A stretch of DNA of 20,606 nucleotides, taken from contig JADLBB010000002.1 in NCBI GenBank assembly GCA_020848055.1, positions 1 to 20,606 of the forward strand, read 5' to 3'. Both the position numbers and the translations under genes were made by a program. Each line of letters starts with the position of its first letter. Within the stretch, counting starts at the first letter, position 1. The notes below the pieces were generated by a model. It was not told the DNA's origin, did not search any database, and saw nothing but the letters and a program-made list of their open reading frames with translations. Shown piece by piece: positions 14,981-20,606 of the stretch. This DNA comes from Chloroflexota bacterium (GTDB lineage: Bacteria > Chloroflexota > Limnocylindria > QHBO01).

Positions 14981-14986
14981 TAGACT
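14981..14986 (+). promoter_or_regulatory. TAGACT -10 box for the acyl-CoA dehydrogenase-etf operon
   Basis: The hexamer is identical to that before the site-2 protease and Lrp genes, but here it is 54 bases before the GTG at 15041. The message would have a leader of nearly 50 bases with a GAGGAG ribosome site (15031-15036). Confidence 0.5.
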
Positions 14987-15040
14987 CGAAACCGCCGAGC
15001 CAAGTCCATCCCAGCCGGATTCACGCGTCCGAGGAGTCGA

Positions 15041-16213
15041 GTGACCTACCTGCCCAGCGCCGATCACGACGACCTGCGCTCGGTCGTGCGTGAGCTGGCC
15101 GAGGAGCGGATCGTTCCACGGGCCGCCGAGATCGACCAGCGCGCCGAATTCCCCTGGGACCTGAAGGAGCTGTTGGCCGGGCAGGACCTGCTGGGCACGT
15201 GTTTTGAGGAGCGCCACGGCGGTACCGCCCTGGACGGCGTCGCGCAGTGCATCGTGGTGGAGGAGATCGCCCGCGCCGACGCCACCACCAGCCTGATCCC
15301 GATCGTGCAGAAGCTCGGCTCGCTGCCCATCCTGCTCGCCGGCAACGATGAGCAGAAGGATCGGTACTTTCCACGCCTGGCCTCGGGCGAGTGGCTGATC
15401 GCCTTCGGGCTGACCGAGGCTGCGGCCGGCAGCGATGTCTCGGCAAACCGGATGCGGGCCAAGCGTGACGGCGACTCCTATCTGCTCCGCGGCAGCAAGC
15501 GGTTCATCACGCACGGCTCGGTCGCCAACGTGCTGACCGTGTTTGCGTTGACCGACCCCGACGCGGGAGGACGCAAGGGGATGAGCGCCTTCATCGTCGA
15601 GACCGATACGCCGGGCTTCTCGTCGCCACGCCTGGAGCACAAGATGGGCATCCGTGGCTCGCCCACGGCGGAGCTCAACTTCGACGACGTCCGCGTGCCG
15701 GCCGCCAACCGGCTGGGCGACGAGGGCGACGGCTTCAAGATCGCCATGGCCACCCTGGACCGATCGCGGCTGGGCATCGCGGCCCAGGCCGTCGGGATCG
15801 CACAGGGGGCGCTGGACGCCGCGGTCGCCTACGCGGCCGAGCGCGCGCAGTTCGGCCAGCGCGTCGTCGATTTCCAGGGGATCCAGTTCATGCTCGCCGA
15901 CATGGCCAGCGGGACCGAGGCCGCCCGGCAGCTGACGTACGCGGCGGCCGCAAGGGTGGACGCCAACGCCACCGATCTGCCCTACTGGACCTCCAGCGCC
16001 AAGCTGGTCGCTGGCGACACCGCCATGCGGGTCACGACCGATGCCGTGCAGGTGTTGGGCGGATACGGCTATATCAACGAGTACCCCGTCGAGCGCATGA
16101 TGCGCGACGCGAAGATCACGCAGCTCTACGAGGGGACCCAGCAGATCCAACGTCTCGTCATCGCGCGCCAGGTCCTGCAACGGGCCGGCGTGGCGAAGCG
16201 GGCCAGCAGCTGA
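15041..16213 (+). CDS. Acyl-CoA dehydrogenase
   Basis: This 390-residue FAD enzyme should introduce the trans-2 double bond into an acyl-CoA and hand electrons to EtfAB. Domains are the usual N-terminal helices (to about 115), a middle beta domain with the flavin motif FGLTEAAAGSDVSANR (122-137) and KRFITHG (153-159), and C-terminal helices. The catalytic base is Glu364 in YEGTQQIQRLVIAR, the position used by short- and medium-chain and butyryl-CoA types; isovaleryl-CoA and long-chain types place it elsewhere. RAQFGQRVVDFQGIQFMLAD and QVLGGYGYINEYPVERMMRD are the two family signatures. The GTG start has GAGGAG four bases upstream, a rather short spacing. The gene leads an operon with etfB and etfA. 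Chain length or substrate cannot be read from sequence. Confidence 0.95.
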   Translation: MTYLPSADHDDLRSVVRELAEERIVPRAAEIDQRAEFPWDLKELLAGQDLLGTCFEERHGGTALDGVAQCIVVEEIARADATTSLIPIVQKLGSLPILLAGNDEQKDRYFPRLASGEWLIAFGLTEAAAGSDVSANRMRAKRDGDSYLLRGSKRFITHGSVANVLTVFALTDPDAGGRKGMSAFIVETDTPGFSSPRLEHKMGIRGSPTAELNFDDVRVPAANRLGDEGDGFKIAMATLDRSRLGIAAQAVGIAQGALDAAVAYAAERAQFGQRVVDFQGIQFMLADMASGTEAARQLTYAAAARVDANATDLPYWTSSAKLVAGDTAMRVTTDAVQVLGGYGYINEYPVERMMRDAKITQLYEGTQQIQRLVIARQVLQRAGVAKRASS

Positions 16214-16234
16214 GAAGGAGCGAACACACCGATC

Positions 16235-17017
16235 GTGAAGATCGTCGTCTGCATCAAGCAGGTCCCTGCCACCGGCGCCGACAAGCGCTACACCGATGAC
16301 CTGCGCCTCGATCGCGCGTCGGCCGAGGCCATCATCAACCCGCTCGACGAGTACGCCATCGAGCAGGCCCTGCGCCTGGCCGATGACGGTGTCGCCGATG
16401 TCATCACGTACCTGACCATGGGGCCCGAGTCCGCCTCGGAGGCACTGCGCCGGGCGCTGGCGATGGGAGGCGACGACGCCGTCCTGGTCAGCGACCCGGG
16501 CCTCGCCGGGTCCGACGAGTGGGTCACCGCGCGCGTCCTGGCCGCGGCGCTCGATCGCCTGGCGCCGGACGTGGCGCTGATGGGCATGGCGTCCGATGAC
16601 GCGCGGGGCTCGCTCGTTCCCGGAGCGGTGGCCGCCATGCGCGACGTGCCGCTGCTGTCATACGGCGCCGAGCTGCGCGTGGCCGGCAACGAGGCTCGCG
16701 TGCGCCGCCTTTCGTCGGATGGGTTCGACTGGATAGCCGCCCCCCTGCCGGTGGTCGCATCGCTCACTGACCAGGTCGGTGAGCCGCGCTATGCCAGCCT
16801 CAAGGGCATCATGGCCGCCAAGCGCAAGCCGCTCGAGACGTGGACGCTGGCCGACCTCGGCCTGTCCGCCGCCGAGCTGCACGGCGGGGCGCTGACGCGC
16901 GTGACAGGCGCGCGGCCGCCGGAGGCCAAGCCGCCCGCCGAGCGGGTGGAGAACGTCACCCCCACCGAAGCCGCGGCGCGCATCGCCGACTGGATGGCCG
17001 CGAGGAAGCTGATCTGA
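16235..17017 (+). CDS. etfB: Electron transfer flavoprotein beta subunit
   Basis: EtfB pairs with EtfA to carry electrons from acyl-CoA dehydrogenases to the quinone pool. The 260-residue protein starts with the family's MKIVVCIKQVPAT and has INPLDEYAIEQALRL. It contains the MGMASDDARGSLVPGAVAA nucleotide-binding region and the beta-subunit signature VGEPRYASLKGIMAAKRKP (about 185-203). The GTG at 16235 is fixed by the conserved N-terminus. Its nearest ribosome site (AAGGAG, 16215-16220) is fourteen bases away, unusually far, so translation may lean on coupling to the dehydrogenase gene 21 bases upstream. The stop shares a base with the etfA start. I see no ferredoxin or NAD-linked partner gene of the bifurcating Fix type. 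Confidence 0.95.
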   Translation: MKIVVCIKQVPATGADKRYTDDLRLDRASAEAIINPLDEYAIEQALRLADDGVADVITYLTMGPESASEALRRALAMGGDDAVLVSDPGLAGSDEWVTARVLAAALDRLAPDVALMGMASDDARGSLVPGAVAAMRDVPLLSYGAELRVAGNEARVRRLSSDGFDWIAAPLPVVASLTDQVGEPRYASLKGIMAAKRKPLETWTLADLGLSAAELHGGALTRVTGARPPEAKPPAERVENVTPTEAAARIADWMAARKLI

Positions 17018-18003
17018 TGAGCACCAACGATATCCTGTTCTTGGCCGAGTTCGACGCCGGGCAGGCGACCCGGTCCGCCCTGGAGCTGGCCGCCGGTGCA
17101 GCGGCGCTCGCCGCCCAGTCCGGTGGCGAGGCGGTGGCACTGGCGTACGGGCCCGGCGCCGCGGACGGTGCCGCGGGCCTGGGCGCGCACGGCGCCGCGC
17201 GCTGCGTGGTGCTGGGCGACGAGCGCAGGCCGGCCGTCGTCCACGCGCCGGCCGCGACCGCGGTGGCGCGCGAGGGGGCGCTGGCGCTGCTGGCCCCAGC
17301 CACGCCGAACGGTCGCGACCTGGCAGCCGCCCTCGTCGGCAGCCTCGGGCTGCCAGCCTTCGGACCGGTGCGCGCCGTGCGCCTCGTCGACGGCACGCTG
17401 GAGACGGAGCAGGCCACGCTTCAGGGAGCGGTCATAACCACCTCGCGGCCGAACGAGGGCGCGCCGTCACCATCGGTCGTGCTGGTCCTGGCCAACACGT
17501 TCACGCCGATCGAGGGCGGCACGGGATCGGCGGCGGTCAGCACCGCGCCGACCGACGACGGCGAGTCCGGCCTGGCTCGCGCGACCATCGCCGAGAGCCA
17601 GCCGGCCGAGGCCACGGTCGTGAACCTCGAGGAAGCGACCGTCATCGTCGCCGGCGGTCGCGGCGTCGGGAGCCAGGAGGGCTTCGGCGTCCTGCAGGAG
17701 CTGGCGGACGTGCTGGGCGGCGCGGTGGGCGCGTCGCGGGCCGCGGCCGATGCGGGCTGGGTGCCGTACCAGCTGCAGATCGGTCAGACCGGCAAGGTCG
17801 TCAAGCCCTCCCTGTACATCGCGGTCGGGATCAGCGGTGCCATCCAGCATCGGGTGGGCATGCAGAGCGCCGAGCACGTCATCGCCATCAACCGCGACCC
17901 GGATGCGCCGATCGGCGAGTTCGCCGACCTCTTCGTGGTCGGGGACCTGTTCGGCGTGGTGCCAGCCCTGACCGACGAACTGCGTCGGCGACGCGGTGAG
18001 TAG
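17017..18003 (+). CDS. etfA: Electron transfer flavoprotein alpha subunit
   Basis: The 328-residue alpha subunit holds the FAD of the ETF dimer. The N-terminal domain (to about 190) is Ala-rich and divergent, with only ILFLAEFDAG at the start and ITTSRPNEGAP in the middle easily recognised. The C-terminal FAD domain (from about 205) is well conserved: VIVAGGRGVGS, ELADVLGGAVGASRAAADAGW, QIGQTGKVVKPSLYIAVGIS, GAIQHRVGM and INRDPDAPIGEFADLFVVGD. The ATG at 17017 overlaps the etfB stop, so the subunits are made together in equal amounts. The TAG stop at 18001 is followed within three bases by the TAGGAT box of the next gene. The gene order dehydrogenase-etfB-etfA is a standard beta-oxidation module. 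Confidence 0.95.
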   Translation: MSTNDILFLAEFDAGQATRSALELAAGAAALAAQSGGEAVALAYGPGAADGAAGLGAHGAARCVVLGDERRPAVVHAPAATAVAREGALALLAPATPNGRDLAAALVGSLGLPAFGPVRAVRLVDGTLETEQATLQGAVITTSRPNEGAPSPSVVLVLANTFTPIEGGTGSAAVSTAPTDDGESGLARATIAESQPAEATVVNLEEATVIVAGGRGVGSQEGFGVLQELADVLGGAVGASRAAADAGWVPYQLQIGQTGKVVKPSLYIAVGISGAIQHRVGMQSAEHVIAINRDPDAPIGEFADLFVVGDLFGVVPALTDELRRRRGE

Positions 18004-18005
18004 GG

Positions 18006-18011
18006 TAGGAT
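18006..18011 (+). promoter_or_regulatory. TAGGAT -10 box before the orphan gene
   Basis: TAGGAT lies seven bases before the ATG at 18019. An overlapping TAGGGT at 18001-18006 begins with the etfA stop codon. No ribosome site precedes the ATG, so a leaderless message is likely. Confidence 0.5.
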
Positions 18012-18018
18012 CCGCGCG

Positions 18019-18537
18019 ATGCGTGCCTTGTTCAGCGGTCGACCGCGGCGTCACTTCGGGTTTGGCAACGAGCTCGGGAGTTACCGCAACCAGCTCCACG
18101 AGCTCACCGCGCGCATCGACGGACGCCTGGCGCAGGCCGTCGATGACATAGAGGCCCTGCGGCGCCGCGACCTCGATCCCGATGAGGCGATCGGCCGCCT
18201 GGGAGGGCACGAGGATGCGCTCGACGGCGACTCGAACGCCATGATGGAGATGATGGCGCCCGAGGAGCTGCACGGCCTGCACATGGAGTACGAGGCCAAC
18301 CTGGAGCGCGCGCTGCGCGGCATCGTGACCGTGGAGCGCGGGTGCGGCATCACCCGCCTGCGGCACCGCCCGCCGGATGACGAGGAGCCGCACGTGTACT
18401 ACAAGCGCGGCCACGCCAACGTCACGCACGCCCGGTTGCGCATGGCCGAGATCGTCGAGGTCCTGCTGACCTGGGAACCGGGCCTGCCTGCCGAGGCCAC
18501 GGTCACCACCCGGATGGAGCGCCAGCGCGATCGGTGA
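18019..18537 (+). CDS. Hypothetical helical protein, family not recognised
   Basis: I do not recognise this 172-residue protein. It is hydrophilic, without signal peptide or membrane helix, so cytoplasmic. Residues 21-62 look like a long charged helix (LGSYRNQLHELTARIDGRLA and on), followed by a Met/Glu-rich stretch (DSNAMMEMMAPEELHGLHME, 71-90) and a second helix. A single cysteine sits in VERGCGITRLRHRP. A His/Asp/Glu-rich loop (RPPDDEEPHVYYKRGHANVTH) precedes the last helix. The scattered His, Glu and Met residues could suggest metal binding, but no known motif is complete. It is real on three grounds: coding composition like its neighbours, a TAGGAT box at the start, and no competing frame. 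It lies between etfA and nrdR and may be independent of both. Confidence 0.75.
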   Translation: MRALFSGRPRRHFGFGNELGSYRNQLHELTARIDGRLAQAVDDIEALRRRDLDPDEAIGRLGGHEDALDGDSNAMMEMMAPEELHGLHMEYEANLERALRGIVTVERGCGITRLRHRPPDDEEPHVYYKRGHANVTHARLRMAEIVEVLLTWEPGLPAEATVTTRMERQRDR

Positions 18538-18572
18538 TCCACGGAGTCGCGTCCTGGCTCTCCAACATCTTG

Positions 18573-18606
18573 TGGTATGCTCCCCCTCGGTACCACCCTT
18601 GGTATG
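18573..18606 (+). promoter_or_regulatory. Extended -10 (TGGTATGCT) and TGGTATG repeats upstream of nrdR
   Basis: TGGTATGCT at 18573-18581 fits an extended -10 box. TGGTATG recurs at 18600-18606, exactly 27 bases on, and the inverse TACCA at 18591-18595 pairs with TGGTA at 18600-18604. These could be operator half-sites. They do not match the published NrdR-box consensus well. Confidence 0.35.
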
Positions 18607-18645
18607 GTGTGCCGAACCAAGACCCGCTGGAGCACCACGCCGACC

Positions 18646-19107
18646 ATGCGATGCCCCCGATGTGAGGCCACCGGCACGCGCGTCATCGACTCGCGCGACC
18701 TGGAGTCCGGTGCCACGATCCGCCGGCGACGCGAGTGCGAGTCGTGCGCGTATCGCTTCACCACCTACGAGCGACCCGAAGGCGCGCGCCTCGTCGTCGT
18801 CAAGCGCGACGGAGGCCGCCAGGACTTCGACCGCGGCAAACTGCTGGCGGGGTTACTCAAGGCGCTCCAGAAGCGGCCCGTCACGCTGGACCGCATCGAG
18901 GCCGCGGTCGACGACATCGAGGCGCAGCTGCGTGCGGCTGGCGAGGCGGAGGTCGCCTCGACCGAGATCGGCCGCCTGGCGACCGACGCCCTGCGCGAGC
19001 TCGACCAGCTTGCCTACATCCGCTTCGCATCGGTGTATCACGCCTACGACGACATCGAGACGTTGCAACGCGAGGTTGACCGGCTCATCCGCGGCCGTCG
19101 CGGGTAG
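18646..19107 (+). CDS. nrdR: Transcriptional repressor NrdR
   Basis: NrdR senses ATP/dATP and represses ribonucleotide reductase genes. The 153 residues are the typical length. The N-terminal zinc ribbon has Cys3, Cys6, Cys31 and Cys34 (MRCPRC and ECESCAYRFTTYER). An ATP-cone domain follows from about residue 47 (LVVVKRDGGRQDFDRGKLLA). The end, IRFASVYHAYDDIETLQREV, is also standard. The ATG at 18646 is chosen because the family starts MRCP; an upstream in-frame ATG (18577) would add 23 residues without similarity and overlap the promoter candidate. The best ribosome site (GGAG, 18629-18632) is thirteen bases away. No nrd genes lie in the window, but dcd follows 39 bases later, keeping the theme of deoxynucleotide balance. 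Confidence 0.95.
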   Translation: MRCPRCEATGTRVIDSRDLESGATIRRRRECESCAYRFTTYERPEGARLVVVKRDGGRQDFDRGKLLAGLLKALQKRPVTLDRIEAAVDDIEAQLRAAGEAEVASTEIGRLATDALRELDQLAYIRFASVYHAYDDIETLQREVDRLIRGRRG

Positions 19108-19123
19108 GCGGCCCGCGCCCGCC
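19107..19123 (+). terminator. GC hairpin GGCGG-N7-CCGCC at the nrdR stop
   Basis: A short GC-only inverted repeat starts on the last base of the nrdR stop codon and ends eight bases before the -10 box of dcd. An overlapping alternative stem (GCGGG 19100-19104 with CCCGC 19112-19116) is possible. Such stems are frequent by chance at this GC content. Confidence 0.25.
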
Positions 19124-19131
19124 GCCGCGAG

Positions 19132-19137
19132 TACCAT
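19132..19137 (+). promoter_or_regulatory. TACCAT -10 box before dcd
   Basis: TACCAT is nine bases before the ATG at 19147, with no ribosome site between. The same hexamer precedes the membrane Fe-S gene at 9600. Confidence 0.45.
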
Positions 19138-19146
19138 CGGCGACGC

Positions 19147-19728
19147 ATGATCCTGTCCGACCGCGACATCCGCGCCGAGATCACCGCCGGCCGGATCGTA
19201 ATCGACCCGTTCATGCCCGATGCGGTCCAGCCATCCAGCGTGGACCTGCACCTGGGCAACCGGTTCAGGGTGTTCCGCAACAACCGGACCCCGGTCATAG
19301 ACCCGCGGGAGGAGCAGCCGGAGCTCACCGAACTGGTGGAGATCGCTGGAGACGACCCGTTCGTGCTGCATCCCGGCGAGTTCGTGCTGGGCGCGACGTT
19401 CGAGCGCGTCGCGCTGCCCGACGACCTGGTCGCACGGCTCGAGGGCAAGAGTTCGCTGGGGCGCCTGGGACTGCTGATCCACTCGACCGCCGGATACGTG
19501 GATCCCGGCTGGGAGGGCACGCTGACCCTCGAGCTGAGCAACGTCGCCAACCTGCCTATCAAGCTGTATGACGGCATGAAGATCGGACAGATCAGCTTCC
19601 AGCGCCTGTCCACGCCGGTCGAGGTCGGTTACGGCGACGCGCGCATCGGCAGCAAGTACCGTGGCCAGACCGATCCGACCGCCAGCCGCTACCACGCCGA
19701 CTTCGACCGCGGGCGCGCGCGCCGATGA
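19147..19728 (+). CDS. dcd: dCTP deaminase, dUMP-forming (bifunctional dCTP deaminase/dUTPase type)
   Basis: The enzyme should turn dCTP into dUMP, feeding thymidylate synthesis and keeping dUTP low. The 193-residue protein is closely similar to the characterised mycobacterial bifunctional Dcd as I recall it. Shared stretches are LSDRDIRAEI, VQPSSVDLHL, the IDPREEQPELTELV region, FVLHPGEFVLG, and the active-site block GKSSLGRLGLLIHSTAGYVD (100-119). They continue with TLELSNVANLPIKLYDGMKIGQ, with catalytic Glu129. The Ala115 and flanking residues (HSTAG) are those of the dUMP-forming group rather than the E. coli dUTP-forming one, so no separate dUTPase may be needed. It ends in a basic tail after SKYRGQ. 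The ATGA overlap with the next gene shows co-translation. Confidence 0.92.
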   Translation: MILSDRDIRAEITAGRIVIDPFMPDAVQPSSVDLHLGNRFRVFRNNRTPVIDPREEQPELTELVEIAGDDPFVLHPGEFVLGATFERVALPDDLVARLEGKSSLGRLGLLIHSTAGYVDPGWEGTLTLELSNVANLPIKLYDGMKIGQISFQRLSTPVEVGYGDARIGSKYRGQTDPTASRYHADFDRGRARR

Positions 19729-20600
19729 GCACTTACGAGATTGGTGCGGCGCGCGCCTACGCCGGGGGCGCCTCGGTGCGGGTGGTGCGTGCCGGCTGGT
19801 TCCGGCCCGATGCCGGTGGGTTCTTCGGCGTCGTCCCGCGGCCGCTGTGGAGCCGCCTGGTCGAGACCGACGAGCGAGGCAGGCTGGCTTGCCGGCTCAA
19901 CCTGCTGCTGGTCGAGGCCGACGGCAAGCGGGTGCTGGTCGAGACGGGCACCGGCGTGCGGATGGATGCGAAGGACCGCGACATCAAGGGCGTCGAGGGC
20001 GGCGACCCGGTAGAGGCGCTGAGAGCCGTGGGTGAGGACCCCGCCAGCATAGACTTCGTGGTCGTCAGCCACCTGCATTACGACCACGCCGGCGGCATGC
20101 TCGACAGTGACGGGAATCCCGCGTTTCCGAATGCGCGATACGTCGTCCAGCGCGACGAGGCCGAGGCGGCGCATGGCGACGAGCTGCGCCTGCAGGGCAT
20201 CATGGAGGTGGAGCAGCTGGACGCGGTACGGGCGGCCGGCCAGCTGGCCGAGGTCAACGGCGAGGTCGAGCTGGTCGGTGGCGTCCGCGTGATGCGCACC
20301 GGCGGCCACACTCGTGGCTCGCAGGCGGTCCTGATCGGCGCCGAGCAGCCGCGCGGGCGAGCCGGCGACCCCGCCGGACGCGCCATCTTCTGGGGCGACC
20401 TGATCCCGACGCGCTGGCAGGTCCCGGTGCGCTGGACGAGCGCCTACGACGACTACCCGATCGACGCGATCGAGGTCCGCAACGTCCTGGTGGCGCGTGC
20501 CGCGGCGGAGGGTTGGGACTGCTACTTCACGCACGATCCAGGCGATCTGCCGATCCGGATCGTCGCGACCGAACGGGGTGGCTTCCGGGCCGCCGGCTGA
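19725..20600 (+). CDS. Metallo-beta-lactamase fold hydrolase
   Basis: This 291-residue cytoplasmic protein has the metal-binding motifs of the MBL superfamily: HLHYDH at 116-121, His195 in TGGHTRGSQ, Asp225 in FWGDLIPTR and His270 in YFTHDPGD. The site should hold two zinc or iron ions. The N-terminal part (NLLLVEADGKRVLVETGTG) is the usual first beta-sheet. Members with this layout include lactonases, glyoxalase-II-like and quorum-quenching enzymes, and many of unknown substrate. The sequence gives no substrate clue, and there is no signal peptide, which argues against a beta-lactamase. The ATG at 19725 overlaps the dcd stop by four bases (ATGA), so it is coupled to dcd. That arrangement may be convenience rather than shared function. 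Confidence 0.9.
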   Translation: MSTYEIGAARAYAGGASVRVVRAGWFRPDAGGFFGVVPRPLWSRLVETDERGRLACRLNLLLVEADGKRVLVETGTGVRMDAKDRDIKGVEGGDPVEALRAVGEDPASIDFVVVSHLHYDHAGGMLDSDGNPAFPNARYVVQRDEAEAAHGDELRLQGIMEVEQLDAVRAAGQLAEVNGEVELVGGVRVMRTGGHTRGSQAVLIGAEQPRGRAGDPAGRAIFWGDLIPTRWQVPVRWTSAYDDYPIDAIEVRNVLVARAAAEGWDCYFTHDPGDLPIRIVATERGGFRAAG

Positions 20601-20606
20601 CCCCGA

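Noticed and set aside
1..20606. CRISPR arrays, tRNA or rRNA genes, insertion sequences, toxin-antitoxin or defence genes
   Set aside because: I looked for regularly spaced repeats, cloverleaf-like segments, transposase motifs and small paired genes and found none.

Overview
The window is very GC-rich, densely packed bacterial chromosome. Its 23 genes have short gaps, many 1-4 base stop/start overlaps, and frequent GTG starts. Three traits point to a menaquinone-using Gram-positive-type or Chloroflexota lineage: an ETF:menaquinone-oxidoreductase-like membrane Fe-S protein, a mycobacterial-style dUMP-forming dCTP deaminase, and TANNNT promoters placed right in front of start codons. I would guess a Limnocylindria/Ellin6529-like Chloroflexota or an actinobacterium. 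The window has no rRNA or other taxonomic marker, so this is inference.

Layout. (1) 1-1869, plus strand: the end of a TOBE-domain (molybdate-binding) protein, then modA and modB for molybdate uptake. No modC follows. (2) 1880-3746, minus strand: a cold-shock protein, then a PH-SHOCT membrane protein abutting a YihY/BrkB membrane protein. (3) 3809-6218, plus: guanine deaminase, a small four-helix holin-IV-type membrane protein, and a DUF1461-type membrane protein. (4) 6236-9530, plus: a CBS-domain site-2 protease, moeA, and a moaC-mogA fusion, tightly spaced and probably one transcript. (5) 9600-11819: a large membrane Fe-S/CCG protein of the ETF:menaquinone oxidoreductase type. (6) 11999-13940: an Lrp/AsnC regulator coupled to a glutamate-1-semialdehyde-aminomutase-like class III aminotransferase. 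(7) 13953-14822: a DUF2231-Rieske fusion. (8) 15041-18003: acyl-CoA dehydrogenase, etfB and etfA. (9) 18019-20600: an orphan helical protein, nrdR, a dCTP deaminase, and an MBL-fold hydrolase overlapping it.

Two themes join the genes. The first is molybdenum: uptake (modAB), a molybdate-sensing or storing TOBE protein, and late cofactor synthesis (moeA, moaC-mogA) imply molybdoenzymes elsewhere in the genome. The second is electron flow from acyl-CoA oxidation: acyl-CoA dehydrogenase reduces EtfAB, which the membrane protein at 9600-11819 could re-oxidise, passing electrons to menaquinone. A third, smaller theme is nucleotide supply (nrdR, dcd, guanine deaminase).

The most striking non-coding signal is a repeated -10 hexamer (TAGACT, TAGGCT, TAGAAT, TAGGAT, TAGCAT, TACCAT) lying 7-11 bases before eight start codons. 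It suggests widespread leaderless or near-leaderless transcription beside a minority of genes with good Shine-Dalgarno sites. In two clear cases, and a possible third, the TAG stop of the previous gene forms the start of this hexamer. I saw no CRISPR array, tRNA, rRNA, insertion sequence or prophage. Most of the window is ordinary core metabolism, and I did not find a clear-cut new defence or mobile system. No gene-free stretch exceeds 300 bases; the longest (14823-15040) holds two hairpins and a promoter candidate.
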